This document shows, in pieces, positions 17,481 through 26,245 of a stretch of DNA of 64,000 nucleotides. The position numbers and the translations under genes are program-made. The first letter of the stretch is position 1, and each line of letters begins with the position of its first letter. Source of the DNA: Deinococcus cellulosilyticus NBRC 106333 = KACC 11606 (lineage in GTDB: Bacteria; Deinococcota; Deinococci; Deinococcales; Deinococcaceae); the NCBI RefSeq assembly GCF_007990775.1, contig NZ_BJXB01000010.1, positions 62,001 through 126,000 of the forward strand. The letters are read 5' to 3'. Under the pieces are notes generated by a model. It did no database searches, was not told the origin of the DNA, and saw only the letters and a program-made list of their open reading frames with translations.

Positions 17481-17630
17481 ATGTCCCACGAGAAAAAGCA
17501 AGAAGAGCTGAACATCCAGGACCTCGACCTTAACGAAGTGGAAGTCACCACCGAAGACGACTCCTACGCTCTGCCTGAAGCTGGTGCCAGCATCGGTTAC
17601 AACAGCTGCTCCAGCGTCAAACTCAAGTAA
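17481..17630 (+). CDS. thiopeptide precursor peptide 6
   Basis: 49 residues, leader MSHEKKQEELNIQDLDL (Asp4 to Glu), core SIGYNSCSSVKLK. Preceded by AAGGAGAACGAAC. Part of the tandem array. Confidence 0.92.
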   Translation: MSHEKKQEELNIQDLDLNEVEVTTEDDSYALPEAGASIGYNSCSSVKLK

Positions 17631-17657
17631 GCCCTCATTCCAAAAAGGAGAACCAAC

Positions 17658-17807
17658 ATGTCACACGAGAAAAAGCAAGAAGAGCTGAACATTCAGGACC
17701 TCGACCTCAATGAAGTGGAAGTCACCACCGAAGACGACTCCTACGCTCTGCCCGAGGCGGGTGCCAGCATCGGCTACAACAGCTGCAGCAGCGTCAAACC
17801 CAAGTAA
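17658..17807 (+). CDS. thiopeptide precursor peptide 7
   Basis: 49 residues, leader as in peptide 6, core SIGYNSCSSVKPK. Preceded by AAAAAGGAGAACCAAC. It is the last copy; a long hairpin separates it from the first biosynthetic gene. Confidence 0.92.
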   Translation: MSHEKKQEELNIQDLDLNEVEVTTEDDSYALPEAGASIGYNSCSSVKPK

Positions 17808-17830
17808 GCTGCTTCGATCCTGACTTCGAT

Positions 17831-17867
17831 CTGGCCCAGGTGAAGCGCACTGTTTCACCCGGGCCAG
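17831..17867 (+). terminator. attenuator-like hairpin between precursors and biosynthetic genes
   Basis: CTGGCCCAGGTGAA (17831-17844) and TTCACCCGGGCCAG (17854-17867) pair over 14 positions with one mismatch, loop 9 nt, followed only by TTT. It sits 24 nt after the last precursor stop. A leaky terminator here would give much more precursor mRNA than enzyme mRNA, a common arrangement in RiPP clusters (inference). Confidence 0.65.
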
Positions 17868-17899
17868 TTTCACTGCGTTCCCTGCTCAAGGAGCCTCCC

Positions 17900-19432
17900 A
17901 TGCCGGTTCTGAACCCTGACCTCCAGACCAAGCTGTACCGAAACGGTCCCCACCTGTATTTTTGTGCTGGTCTTGCACAACACGAGAACACTTTTACGGC
18001 CCTCGCTGACCTGCTGGGCAGAGATTTTGATGCTTCACCCGTTTCCGGGCACCCGTTTCTGGATACCCTTGTGGAAGAACTGCAGGGCCTGCAATCCGGC
18101 CTCTGGCGCATTCAGCTTCCTGATCTGCACCTTGAGCACCTTCCTTTGCATGTTGCCGGGTTCAACAGCAGACCGCTGGACCTCGAAACCCCCCAGTTTG
18201 AACGCCATGCTCACAGTTGCCGCAACAGTGAAGTGGATGACACCCTGCTGAAAATGCTGCTCAGGGCAGAGCGCTGGCCTGTGGAGGCCATGCCTGTTTT
18301 TGCAACGGCCATTTCTTTGCAGGGACAGACGGATTTCGGCATTGGACGGGGGAGCACGGCAAAAAGTGCCAGAACATCTGCGTTGCTCGAAGCTCTGGAG
18401 CGCCGCAGTGCCGTCTTTCAGGGACGCCATCACGTGACCAGAGCACGTCCTGAGGATCTGCCTGGACGTCATCTTGGCCGGGAGATGCTGACCCAGCTGG
18501 ACCATGAACCTGAATTCAGCACAGCCACCGACTGGGTGGAGGGGTGGTCTTTGCGCCACCAGCAGCGGATTTTCATTCCGGCCCGGGAAGTCTTCATGGG
18601 GTACCACAGAGATGAGGGCATCCTCAACGCCTCATCGAGTGGCTGTGCTCTGGGATCAAGCCTGGAAGAGGCACTGCTGCATGGGCTGTTTGAACTGATT
18701 GAACGGGACGCTTTTCTGTTGAACTGGTACAGCCGCAGCCCTGTTGCTTCCCTGGACCTCACCCTGTGCATGGACAGTGAGGTGCAAGGGATGCTGCTGG
18801 TTGCAGGAGACCTCGGTTATCAGGTCCAGGCGTTTGACACCACCACGGAAAATGGGGTGCCTGCCGTGTGGGTGATGGCAAAAGGAAAGGGCGAGGGGCA
18901 GATTCACAGTTTCAGCAGCCTGGGCGCGCACATGGACCCACTGCGTGCTCTGAGGGGTGCCCTGCAGGAACTGCTGGTGTCCCTGGAACTTTACCCCCCA
19001 TCTTTTGACCCCACACGGGCGAAGCTGCTGCTGGACCACCCAGAGCAGGTGGAATCTGGTTTTGACCACTTCCTGTTTTATGCCCATTTTGAGAGCCAGA
19101 AGTGGCTGGATTTCCTGCCAGACCCTCCTCATCCTGAGGCCCTGCGGCATTTTCTGGACAGAAGAAACCACTGGAAGGGTGCGGATGTGGTGCAGAAATT
19201 GACCCTGCTTCTGCAGACCCTCCTTGACCACCATCCAGATGTTGCTTTTGTGGACCTGACCACCCCTGGCCTGAGTGCTCTGGGACTCTGTGCTGTGCGG
19301 GCGGTGGTCCCGGGCCTGCTTCCCATGACCTTTGGTTTTTCGCAACAGAGGACCCGGAACAATCCCAGATTGCAAGCTGCCCTGCAGCGAAACCGCACCA
19401 GACTCCCCGAAGCCCCCCATCCCTTCCCATGA
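17900..19432 (+). CDS. YcaO cyclodehydratase (LazE-like)
   Basis: 510 residues; start at the ATG with AAGGAG 6 nt upstream rather than the in-frame ATG at 17840 within the hairpin. YcaO enzymes use ATP to turn Cys, Ser or Thr of a precursor core into azolines. Seen: ATP/Mg-binding segments ALLEALERRS (161-170) and the later GCALGSSLEEALLHGLFELI then ERDA (to ~271), and a proline-rich C-terminus PEAPHPFP resembling the PxPxP tail of azoline-forming YcaO proteins. It lacks a fused partner domain; the RRE/ThiF-like protein further on would bring the substrate. It is followed closely by the dehydratase gene. Confidence 0.9.
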   Translation: MPVLNPDLQTKLYRNGPHLYFCAGLAQHENTFTALADLLGRDFDASPVSGHPFLDTLVEELQGLQSGLWRIQLPDLHLEHLPLHVAGFNSRPLDLETPQFERHAHSCRNSEVDDTLLKMLLRAERWPVEAMPVFATAISLQGQTDFGIGRGSTAKSARTSALLEALERRSAVFQGRHHVTRARPEDLPGRHLGREMLTQLDHEPEFSTATDWVEGWSLRHQQRIFIPAREVFMGYHRDEGILNASSSGCALGSSLEEALLHGLFELIERDAFLLNWYSRSPVASLDLTLCMDSEVQGMLLVAGDLGYQVQAFDTTTENGVPAVWVMAKGKGEGQIHSFSSLGAHMDPLRALRGALQELLVSLELYPPSFDPTRAKLLLDHPEQVESGFDHFLFYAHFESQKWLDFLPDPPHPEALRHFLDRRNHWKGADVVQKLTLLLQTLLDHHPDVAFVDLTTPGLSALGLCAVRAVVPGLLPMTFGFSQQRTRNNPRLQAALQRNRTRLPEAPHPFP

Positions 19433-19442
19433 GAGGTAGACC

Positions 19443-22004
19443 ATGACCCACACTTTGCCTGTGAACCCCACAACCTCCTTTCACTGGGAGGTGACCCCCT
19501 TCACCACCTGGCGGGTGAACAGCCTGCCTGCCAGCCTGCACCGCCTGTTGCGCTTCCCCCGCACCCTGCAGACCCTTGAGAAGGTCAAAGCGCAGTCTGA
19601 ACAGCTCACAGCAGCCATGACCGCCGAGGCGGAACGGATGACTGAAGACGTGCAGCAGGCAGGAGAGCACCAGGAGTTGCGCCGGGCCCTCATCAATGCC
19701 CGCAGGCAACTGCACCAGGGGCTTCCTCCGAAAACCAGAGACCTGGAGGTGTTGCAGGCCCAGTGGGACGCTGAGCGGGTCCAGAGCCTGATGCATCTGG
19801 TGGAACGTTTCCGCGCAATGGATGCCCTCAGGCAGGCCCTCCCTGACCTGCTGTTTGAGGAGTACCGGGATTGTCAGCGTCAGGTGAAAGGGCTGGTTTC
19901 ACAACATCCTGATTTTGCTGCTTCACTGGATTGTGCGGTCCCTGAGGTTGCAGAAACCCTGGAGGCCTACCTGCAGGCCCCACCCAGCCAGACTTTGCAG
20001 GAGTGGCGCAAGTTTGAACTCACCCTCACCACCTACCTGACCCGGGCGGCCTTCAAGACCAGTCCGCTGGGTCGCCTGACCTACACGGCCCTGGTGGATT
20101 TGCAAGAAAGCCACAGGGGAGAGCACCCTGAATGGCGACAGGTGCGCTCCAGGGTGCAACTGCAGGGCTCGCTCCTCAGGAAACTCTTCTTGCATGTCAC
20201 GGCCCACGCGGCCTTCGCCGGGCACCAGCGTTACGCTTTCAACCCGGATGTGCGGGAAGAGAGCGGCGTTTGGAAAGTCTACGTTCGCCGGGTGCTGTCC
20301 ACCGAGAGCGTGCAGGACACCACCATCGTGATGCCAGCAAAGCCTGCCCTGCAGCACCTGAGAAATGCCATGCAGGACCGGCCCTTCTGGCGCCTGACCG
20401 AACTTCAGGCCTTGCTGGGTCTGGAAAATCCTGCTCCACTGCACGGGCTCAGAGAGCAGGGGTTGCTGGTCCCTGAAATCCAGTATGCCGATGACCTGAG
20501 AGATCCAGTGTCCAACCTGATTTCTTTCGTGGACCGCTCAGCAGACCCTCTGAAAGCTCCTGTTCTGGAACAGTTGCACAGTGTGCAGAAGGTTCTGGAA
20601 GCTTACCCGGGGGCCGCAGCACCTGAAAGGCGCTTTCTCAGGGGAGGGCTTGTGAAGGCACTGCAGAATGTTTTTACTTTGCTGGAGGTGCAGGAGCCTT
20701 TCTCTGCACAACGCCTGCTCTATGAGAACTCGGCAGCTGAACTTCAGCTTTCTGATGGTTTCAGGTCCCTTCCAGAAGAGGACCTGCGGCGCACTGCAGA
20801 ACTGGTTTCCCTGTTTGGGTCCCATCAGGACCGTCAACTGGAACTGGAGAAGGCTTTTGTGGCCCGTTATGGTCCTGCAGGGGTGTGCACGGACCCCGAG
20901 GCTTTCTTGCTGAAAGGGACTGCGGCCCAGTCTGGCACTTCTGAGCTGGAGGTGATTGATGGGCTGCTGCAGGACCTGCAGAACCAGCGCCTGGCGTTCC
21001 TTTCCACCCTCCGGGAAGCCATTCAGCAGTCTGAAGGTCTGGATGTGGAGGTCAAGCCTGAATGGATTCCTGCTTCCCCACTTGCTGCTCCGCTGGAACT
21101 CTGCCTGCAGCACACAGGCATTGGAACACTGGTGCTCAACAGTGTGCTGTACGGTCAGCACAACGCCCTGAGCCGGGTGTGGCCGCTGCTGGAAGGGAGC
21201 AGCACCTTCCAGCGGTTCCTGAAAAGCCAGCAACAGAGGGAGGTCACCCGCGCGCAACTGGTGGTCTCCAGTTTCAACAGCATGAACCAGTTCCCGACCC
21301 TCTTCGAGGTGGCCCTGAAGTCTCCCGGGTCTGCCCCTGCCTGCCAGACCCTGCGCGAAGTGCGCCTCACGGAACTGGTGCTCAGGCATGACCCGACCAC
21401 CCACAGCCTAAAACTCGAGACCCCCTCTGGAGAGGCCATCGAACCTGTATATGTCGGCAGCTACACCCCCCTGTTGATGACCACCATCGACCGGGGCATG
21501 GTGGGGCTCTCTCAGGGCACCTCTGCCCATTTTTCCCTGGTGGAGATGCTGGAGGCCCTTTCCCCTGAACTGCAGGCAGAAGAAGAGCGTTTCTACCCCC
21601 GCATTGTGCTGGGGCAGGTGGTGCTTTCCCGCAGAACCTGGGTGATGGGAGGTGCAGCTCACCTGCGCAGGCAGAAGAACGAAACCGATCTGGCCTACTG
21701 GCAAAGGCTGCTGGACTTCTGGCAGGACAGTGGGCTTCCCAGGTCCTTCTTTGCCGTGCCCACCACCCGGGGGCTTCGCCTGCAGGGCTCCGACCACAGC
21801 CCGTACAAACCGCAGTTTTTTGACCTGGAGGGGTTCTGGTGCCTGCGCAGTTTCGAGAAGTGGATTTCGGAAGTGCCGGGCCAGTGGTGGGTGCAAGAAA
21901 CCCTGCCCGACCCCACAGACGCCTTTGTTCACCACCAGCAAGACAGGCACGTCAGTGAAGTCTGCGTGCGCCTCCACCCCCACAAGGAGAAGAGAGATGC
22001 TTGA
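19443..22004 (+). CDS. LanB-like tRNA-Glu-dependent Ser/Thr glutamylating dehydratase (LazB/TbtB-like)
   Basis: 853 residues; GAGAGGT 6 nt before the ATG. Matches the large N-terminal domain of split LanB dehydratases: N-terminal FHWEVTPFTTWRVNSLP, then ...LTRAAFKTSPLGRLTYTALV around 195-220, a segment characteristic of this family, and a long body. It lacks the C-terminal elimination domain, as expected for a split thiopeptide-type system. Family role: transfers glutamate from glutamyl-tRNA to core Ser/Thr; elimination to dehydroalanine is done by a separate SpaB_C protein. The stop overlaps the next start by 8 bp. Confidence 0.88.
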   Translation: MTHTLPVNPTTSFHWEVTPFTTWRVNSLPASLHRLLRFPRTLQTLEKVKAQSEQLTAAMTAEAERMTEDVQQAGEHQELRRALINARRQLHQGLPPKTRDLEVLQAQWDAERVQSLMHLVERFRAMDALRQALPDLLFEEYRDCQRQVKGLVSQHPDFAASLDCAVPEVAETLEAYLQAPPSQTLQEWRKFELTLTTYLTRAAFKTSPLGRLTYTALVDLQESHRGEHPEWRQVRSRVQLQGSLLRKLFLHVTAHAAFAGHQRYAFNPDVREESGVWKVYVRRVLSTESVQDTTIVMPAKPALQHLRNAMQDRPFWRLTELQALLGLENPAPLHGLREQGLLVPEIQYADDLRDPVSNLISFVDRSADPLKAPVLEQLHSVQKVLEAYPGAAAPERRFLRGGLVKALQNVFTLLEVQEPFSAQRLLYENSAAELQLSDGFRSLPEEDLRRTAELVSLFGSHQDRQLELEKAFVARYGPAGVCTDPEAFLLKGTAAQSGTSELEVIDGLLQDLQNQRLAFLSTLREAIQQSEGLDVEVKPEWIPASPLAAPLELCLQHTGIGTLVLNSVLYGQHNALSRVWPLLEGSSTFQRFLKSQQQREVTRAQLVVSSFNSMNQFPTLFEVALKSPGSAPACQTLREVRLTELVLRHDPTTHSLKLETPSGEAIEPVYVGSYTPLLMTTIDRGMVGLSQGTSAHFSLVEMLEALSPELQAEEERFYPRIVLGQVVLSRRTWVMGGAAHLRRQKNETDLAYWQRLLDFWQDSGLPRSFFAVPTTRGLRLQGSDHSPYKPQFFDLEGFWCLRSFEKWISEVPGQWWVQETLPDPTDAFVHHQQDRHVSEVCVRLHPHKEKRDA

Positions 22005-23133
22005 AACCCTGTTCCCCCACGACCACAGAGACCACTGGCGCACCCTCAGGGTGGTTCACCATGCTCCAGACAAGGACCTCCTGATGCTGGGCCTGTACAG
22101 TGCTCTGCACCAGCTGAAAGCAGAAGGCCTGCTGGACGGCTTCTACCTGCAACGCCACTGGCTGAACGGCCCGCAGGTTCAGGTGCATGTCAGGCCCTTC
22201 CCTGGTCAGGAAGAACAGGTCCGTGAGCGCCTGATCACCCACGCCTCCACGCTGGTGGAACAGGGAAGCCCCCTGGAACTCGATGAGACCACCTACCTGA
22301 AAAAGTACGCCCAGACGGCAGCGGCAGAACTGGTCACCGATCCTTTGCTGCCGCTTTACCCCAGTGGGACGGTGCTGTGGGGACCCCTCCTGATGCGGGA
22401 ACGCATGTTCGGAGGGGAGTTCAATGCCAGGGTGGCCCGGTCCTTTTTTGCCAGCACCCAGTCGGTGCTGGAAGTGGCATTGCAACCAGAAGTCGCTTCA
22501 CGGGGCAAACTGATGCAGTTCGCCCGGTGGATGTTCGGGTTTGCCGGGGCTTTCCGGGGGCTCGGGGAGGACCAGTACTGCAGCACCACCAGTGTGGCCC
22601 TCAGTTTCCGCTCCCACGCCGAGGCCTACTACCACAACGGCGGAAATGCCCTGCGGTCCCAGTTTGAAGCCAAGTACACTGCCTGCCAGGACGTGCTGCA
22701 AAAAGCCTACCAGGAGGCCACCACGGACCCGGCGCCGGATTTGCGCTGGCTGATCCAGAACCTGCGCAGTGCCTACCAGTGGCTGTTCCAGGCCCGACTG
22801 ACCGGGGAAATGGTGATGCCCACCCTGCAGGATTACGAGGGCCTGAAACCCCAGGTGGCCGAGGGGGCAGAGTTTCGCGAGTACTCCTTCAGCCCCGGAC
22901 ACCAGGAACTTGCCGACCCGGACAGCGAACTTTCCAGACTCCTGAGGGAACCCGAGGTGGAGGTGCGCAGGCTGCTGATCAACCTGCTCTACAACCACCT
23001 GGTGACCGCTGGGGCCAGACCGCTGGACCGCTTTTTCCTGTGCGAAATGGTGGCCCGCACCATCGAAGAGGCCCACCGGGGGCAGGACATCGTGTACCCC
23101 AGGCCCCGACCTGTTGCCGCTGAAATGAGGTGA
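21997..23133 (+). CDS. SpaB_C-type protein, putative [4+2] pyridine synthase (LazC/TbtD-like)
   Basis: 378 residues from the ATG at 21997 (AAGGAG 7 nt upstream); longer in-frame starts lie inside the dehydratase gene. Seen: an N-terminal part with HWLNGPQVQVHVRPFPG, a middle with FRSHAEAYYHNGGNALR, and a C-terminal helical part with LLINLLYNHLVTAGARPLDR, resembling the thiopeptide-type SpaB_C proteins that join two dehydroalanines into the pyridine macrocycle and expel the leader. An elimination domain is already present, fused to the next gene, so this one is best assigned to cycloaddition. A second elimination enzyme is the alternative. Confidence 0.75.
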   Translation: MLETLFPHDHRDHWRTLRVVHHAPDKDLLMLGLYSALHQLKAEGLLDGFYLQRHWLNGPQVQVHVRPFPGQEEQVRERLITHASTLVEQGSPLELDETTYLKKYAQTAAAELVTDPLLPLYPSGTVLWGPLLMRERMFGGEFNARVARSFFASTQSVLEVALQPEVASRGKLMQFARWMFGFAGAFRGLGEDQYCSTTSVALSFRSHAEAYYHNGGNALRSQFEAKYTACQDVLQKAYQEATTDPAPDLRWLIQNLRSAYQWLFQARLTGEMVMPTLQDYEGLKPQVAEGAEFREYSFSPGHQELADPDSELSRLLREPEVEVRRLLINLLYNHLVTAGARPLDRFFLCEMVARTIEEAHRGQDIVYPRPRPVAAEMR

Positions 23134-23137
23134 TGTT

Positions 23138-24682
23138 GTGACCCAGATCCCGTCTTACAAGGCCTTTCACCCGCTGACCTGCTACACGCTGGGAAGGCCC
23201 CCCCAGATTCCTCCTGTTGCCGCCACCCCCAGACAGGAGGCCCCCGGGCAATTCCTGCCTCTGGTGCAGGAAAACTCCAGAATGACCCTGCTGGAAGCCT
23301 TAAGTGAACGCCGCAGCCAGCGCAGTTTCAGCGGACAGGCGTTGCCCCTCAGGGAAGTCAGCGGGTGGCTCAGGGCCAGCCTCGGTGAGGTTGGGGATGG
23401 CCTGCGCGCCTACCCTTCTGCCGGAGCCCTGTACCCCAACCACAGTTATCTGGTCCCCCTGCAGGTCTCGGACCTGAACTCCGGGGTGTACCGTTACCAG
23501 CCTGAACACCACGCCCTGAAACTCGTCTCAGGGGACACCTCCCTGCTGGGTCAGGCCCTGCATTTTGCCAGTGAACCGGACCTTGAAAAGGCCAGTGCGG
23601 TGCTTTTCATCACCTCCCGTTTTGAGGAGGCGGCCCGCAAGTACGGAGAGAGGGCGTACCGCTTTGCCCTGCAGGAATCCGGTCACATGATGCAGAACCT
23701 GCTGCTGGTGGCCCAGTCTCTGGGCTGGTCAGCACTGCCCCTCGGAAGTTACCTGGATGACCTCACCCACTCGCTTTTGTGCCTGCCCGAAGAAGAACAG
23801 ATTGTTTATGCCGTCGCGGTGGGCCTCCCTGGCCTCCAGAAACTGAACCCTGAACGGGATGCGAAGCTGCTCTCCCGCCTGCACCCGCAAAGCCAGTGGC
23901 TGCAATGGCGGCTTTACACCGACGAGCCCCTGCAAGCCCTGCAGCAACTGCGCGAGGAGAGCATGAAACCGTTGCAGCTCAGCGAGGAGATCCGGGGGTT
24001 CTGGTACATGCTGAAATCCGACGGTGCCCTGCACGCCCGACTGCGGGTGGAGATGGTGGATGAAAGCCTCACCCCCCACCTGCAGCAGTACCTCGAAGAG
24101 CAGTTCCAGCACATGCTGGATTCGGGTGCCCTGCGGGAAGTGGTGCCGGGCGTGTACGAACCCGAGGCCGGACTGTTCGGAGGGGATGAGGCCATGCAGG
24201 TCACCCACCGCCTGTTTGAAACCGACAGTGAACTGGCCCTCACCCTCAGCCGTCACCCTTCCGGGGAAAGGCACCTGGTGTCGCACATCTGGCTGGAACT
24301 GATGCTGAGGTCCATTCACCTCGATCCCTTTGAGCGCTGGGACGTGTGGCGCAGGGTGCGTTCGGTGCGGCCCGGATACCACGAGAAATGGGAGGCGGCA
24401 CTGAACCGCATGCGCTCCATCATGGAGCATGTGCTGACCACAGAAAGCCGCGATCTCCGGGAGAAACTGATCTCCTGCGTCCCTGAAGGGCACACCCACC
24501 TGGAAACCCTGGACCACTGGGCAGGGCGCATGATGGCCCTCAACCAGCAGGGGATGCTGGAACGGGGCCTCCGGGAAATTGCTGCGGTGTGCGTGATCTT
24601 CCACTGGAACCGCATGATGTTCGGACCTGCGGAGCAACCGTTTCTGGCCTACCTGCGTTACACCCTCAGCAAACCCCGATAG
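23138..24682 (+). CDS. SagB-type dehydrogenase fused to SpaB_C elimination domain (LazF-like)
   Basis: 514 residues, GTG start 4 nt after the previous stop with GAGG 7 nt upstream. Residues ~45-230 are an FMN nitroreductase-fold azoline dehydrogenase (EALSERRSQRSFSG, then AYPSAGALYPNHSYLV and a hydrophobic ESGHMMQNLLLVAQSLGWSA). Residues ~255-510 are a SpaB_C-like domain with YEPEAGLFGGDEAMQVTHRL and FETDSELAL, the pattern of glutamate-elimination domains. In the lactazole pathway LazF combines the same two activities (family knowledge), so this fusion is a strong pathway marker: it would oxidise azolines to azoles and eliminate glutamate to give dehydroalanine. Confidence 0.87.
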   Translation: MTQIPSYKAFHPLTCYTLGRPPQIPPVAATPRQEAPGQFLPLVQENSRMTLLEALSERRSQRSFSGQALPLREVSGWLRASLGEVGDGLRAYPSAGALYPNHSYLVPLQVSDLNSGVYRYQPEHHALKLVSGDTSLLGQALHFASEPDLEKASAVLFITSRFEEAARKYGERAYRFALQESGHMMQNLLLVAQSLGWSALPLGSYLDDLTHSLLCLPEEEQIVYAVAVGLPGLQKLNPERDAKLLSRLHPQSQWLQWRLYTDEPLQALQQLREESMKPLQLSEEIRGFWYMLKSDGALHARLRVEMVDESLTPHLQQYLEEQFQHMLDSGALREVVPGVYEPEAGLFGGDEAMQVTHRLFETDSELALTLSRHPSGERHLVSHIWLELMLRSIHLDPFERWDVWRRVRSVRPGYHEKWEAALNRMRSIMEHVLTTESRDLREKLISCVPEGHTHLETLDHWAGRMMALNQQGMLERGLREIAAVCVIFHWNRMMFGPAEQPFLAYLRYTLSKPR

Positions 24683-24691
24683 GAGAAAAGC

Positions 24692-26245
24692 ATGTACCCC
24701 AAACTGCGCAACGACATCTATCTGGCCCCTGTGAACGCCCAGCAGATGCTGGTGGCTGTCGATGGTCGGGGGCACCACATGGAAGGCCAGTCGATCTACG
24801 CCCTCACCGAACGCCTGCTGCCCTTTTTAAACGGCAAACACCACCTGCAGGACCTCACCCGCAACCTGCCCGAAGACAAGGCCCGTGCTGTCACCGGCCT
24901 GATAGAAGGGCTGCACAGGCTGGGTGCCGTGCGTGACCACACGGCCAACCGGGAGGTGCACCTCGATGAAGCGAGCCAGGTCCTGTATGCCCGCCCCCTG
25001 GCCTTTCTGGAAACCCTCACTGAAGGGGCCTATCAGGCCTTCGAGCGCTTCCAGAACAGCCGCATGGTGATTGTGGGCGCAGGCTCTGCGGTGCGCACCC
25101 TGGCCCCCGCCCTGTGGGAAAGCGGCCTCAGGCACGGCACGGTGGTTTCCTCCGTGCAGCCCCTGGAAGCCCTGCAGCACAAATGGCGTGCCCATGCTGC
25201 GCGGGACCCACAAAGCCGCTGGACCTTCACAGACCAGCTTCCAGAAACCCCGGCAGATCTGGTGGTGGTGATTGGCACCCCTGAAGAGATTCACGCCCGA
25301 CTGCAAGACCCTGCAATCCTGCAGAGCCGTGTGCTCCCCCTGGCCCTCACCCGTGACTTTGCGGTGCTGGGACCCGTAGAGGTCCACTGGCAACAGGTGC
25401 TTTCCCAGATTGAGTGGGAGCCTGCCCTTCCCGACACCAGCACCGCATACAGCGTGATGGGGGCCAGGGCTGCCCTGGAAGCCTTCAGGCTCCTCTGTGG
25501 CCTTCCGTCGGTCACGGAAACACAACTCCTGAGGATCTGCACCCGCACCCTCACCGACAGCACCCATCCCCTCGAAATCAGGGAATTGAAGGATGCCGTG
25601 GACCCCTTCAGTGGCCTGCTGTCCTCGGTGGATGAAGAGAACCTGCTGCAACTCCCGGTGAAACTTCTGCGGGTGCACTCCAGCAAAGGGGACACGCTGC
25701 TCTCGGTGGAAAGAACAGTGGAAAAAGCCCGCACCTCAGGCATCCTCGCAGGACTCGCCCACACCCTGCCAGAGCGTCAAGGCTGGCAACGGGCCTGGGG
25801 CAGAACAGCCGAAGAAATGCAGGGCATGGGGGTTCTTCTGTGGGCAGAAGAGCAAGCAGGAGAATCCACCCTGTGGGAAGACGCTGCAGAGCACCTCAGC
25901 AAAAACGCTTCCCTGTACTGGAAAACCCTGAAGATGCGCCATCACCTGCAACCGGTCATCTTTGTGCAGTCTGTGCAGGATTTACGGGTGGTGGAGGTCA
26001 GGCACGGCAATCACCTGCTGGGGCGTGCTGCAGGTGTCACGGGAGAGAATGCGCTGGAAATGGCCCTCCTGCGTGCCCTTGGGCAGGTGCAGAGTGAATC
26101 CAGCGACCCTGTTGCTCCCCCTTTGCCTGAAGGGGTGAACTGGCAGGATGTGCTGAAAGGCATTGATGTGCAGGTCGAGCATGCGCCCCACTTGCGTGGC
26201 CTCCAGACGGATGGCGGGTTTGTCGGGTGGGTGAAGGTGCAATGA
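24692..26245 (+). CDS. RRE-containing ocin-ThiF-like leader-binding protein (LazD-like)
   Basis: 517 residues; AGGAG 7 nt before the ATG. The N-terminal ~80 residues (LRNDIYLAPVNAQQMLVAVD..., LLPFLNGKHHLQDLTRNLP, LIEGLHRLGAV) have the PqqD-like winged-helix pattern of a RiPP recognition element. The remainder resembles a degenerate E1/ThiF fold (MVIVGAGSAVRTLAP near 130) without zinc-binding CxxC pairs. It binds the D-L-D-L leader and presents the core to the YcaO. Its stop overlaps the next start (ATGA). Confidence 0.82.
   Translation: MYPKLRNDIYLAPVNAQQMLVAVDGRGHHMEGQSIYALTERLLPFLNGKHHLQDLTRNLPEDKARAVTGLIEGLHRLGAVRDHTANREVHLDEASQVLYARPLAFLETLTEGAYQAFERFQNSRMVIVGAGSAVRTLAPALWESGLRHGTVVSSVQPLEALQHKWRAHAARDPQSRWTFTDQLPETPADLVVVIGTPEEIHARLQDPAILQSRVLPLALTRDFAVLGPVEVHWQQVLSQIEWEPALPDTSTAYSVMGARAALEAFRLLCGLPSVTETQLLRICTRTLTDSTHPLEIRELKDAVDPFSGLLSSVDEENLLQLPVKLLRVHSSKGDTLLSVERTVEKARTSGILAGLAHTLPERQGWQRAWGRTAEEMQGMGVLLWAEEQAGESTLWEDAAEHLSKNASLYWKTLKMRHHLQPVIFVQSVQDLRVVEVRHGNHLLGRAAGVTGENALEMALLRALGQVQSESSDPVAPPLPEGVNWQDVLKGIDVQVEHAPHLRGLQTDGGFVGWVKVQ

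Noticed and set aside
19443..22004. Class I lanthipeptide LanB
   Set aside because: No LanC cyclase or LanA-like precursor next to it; the elimination domain is separate and fused to SagB, and YcaO and RRE proteins flank it, which fits a thiopeptide system.
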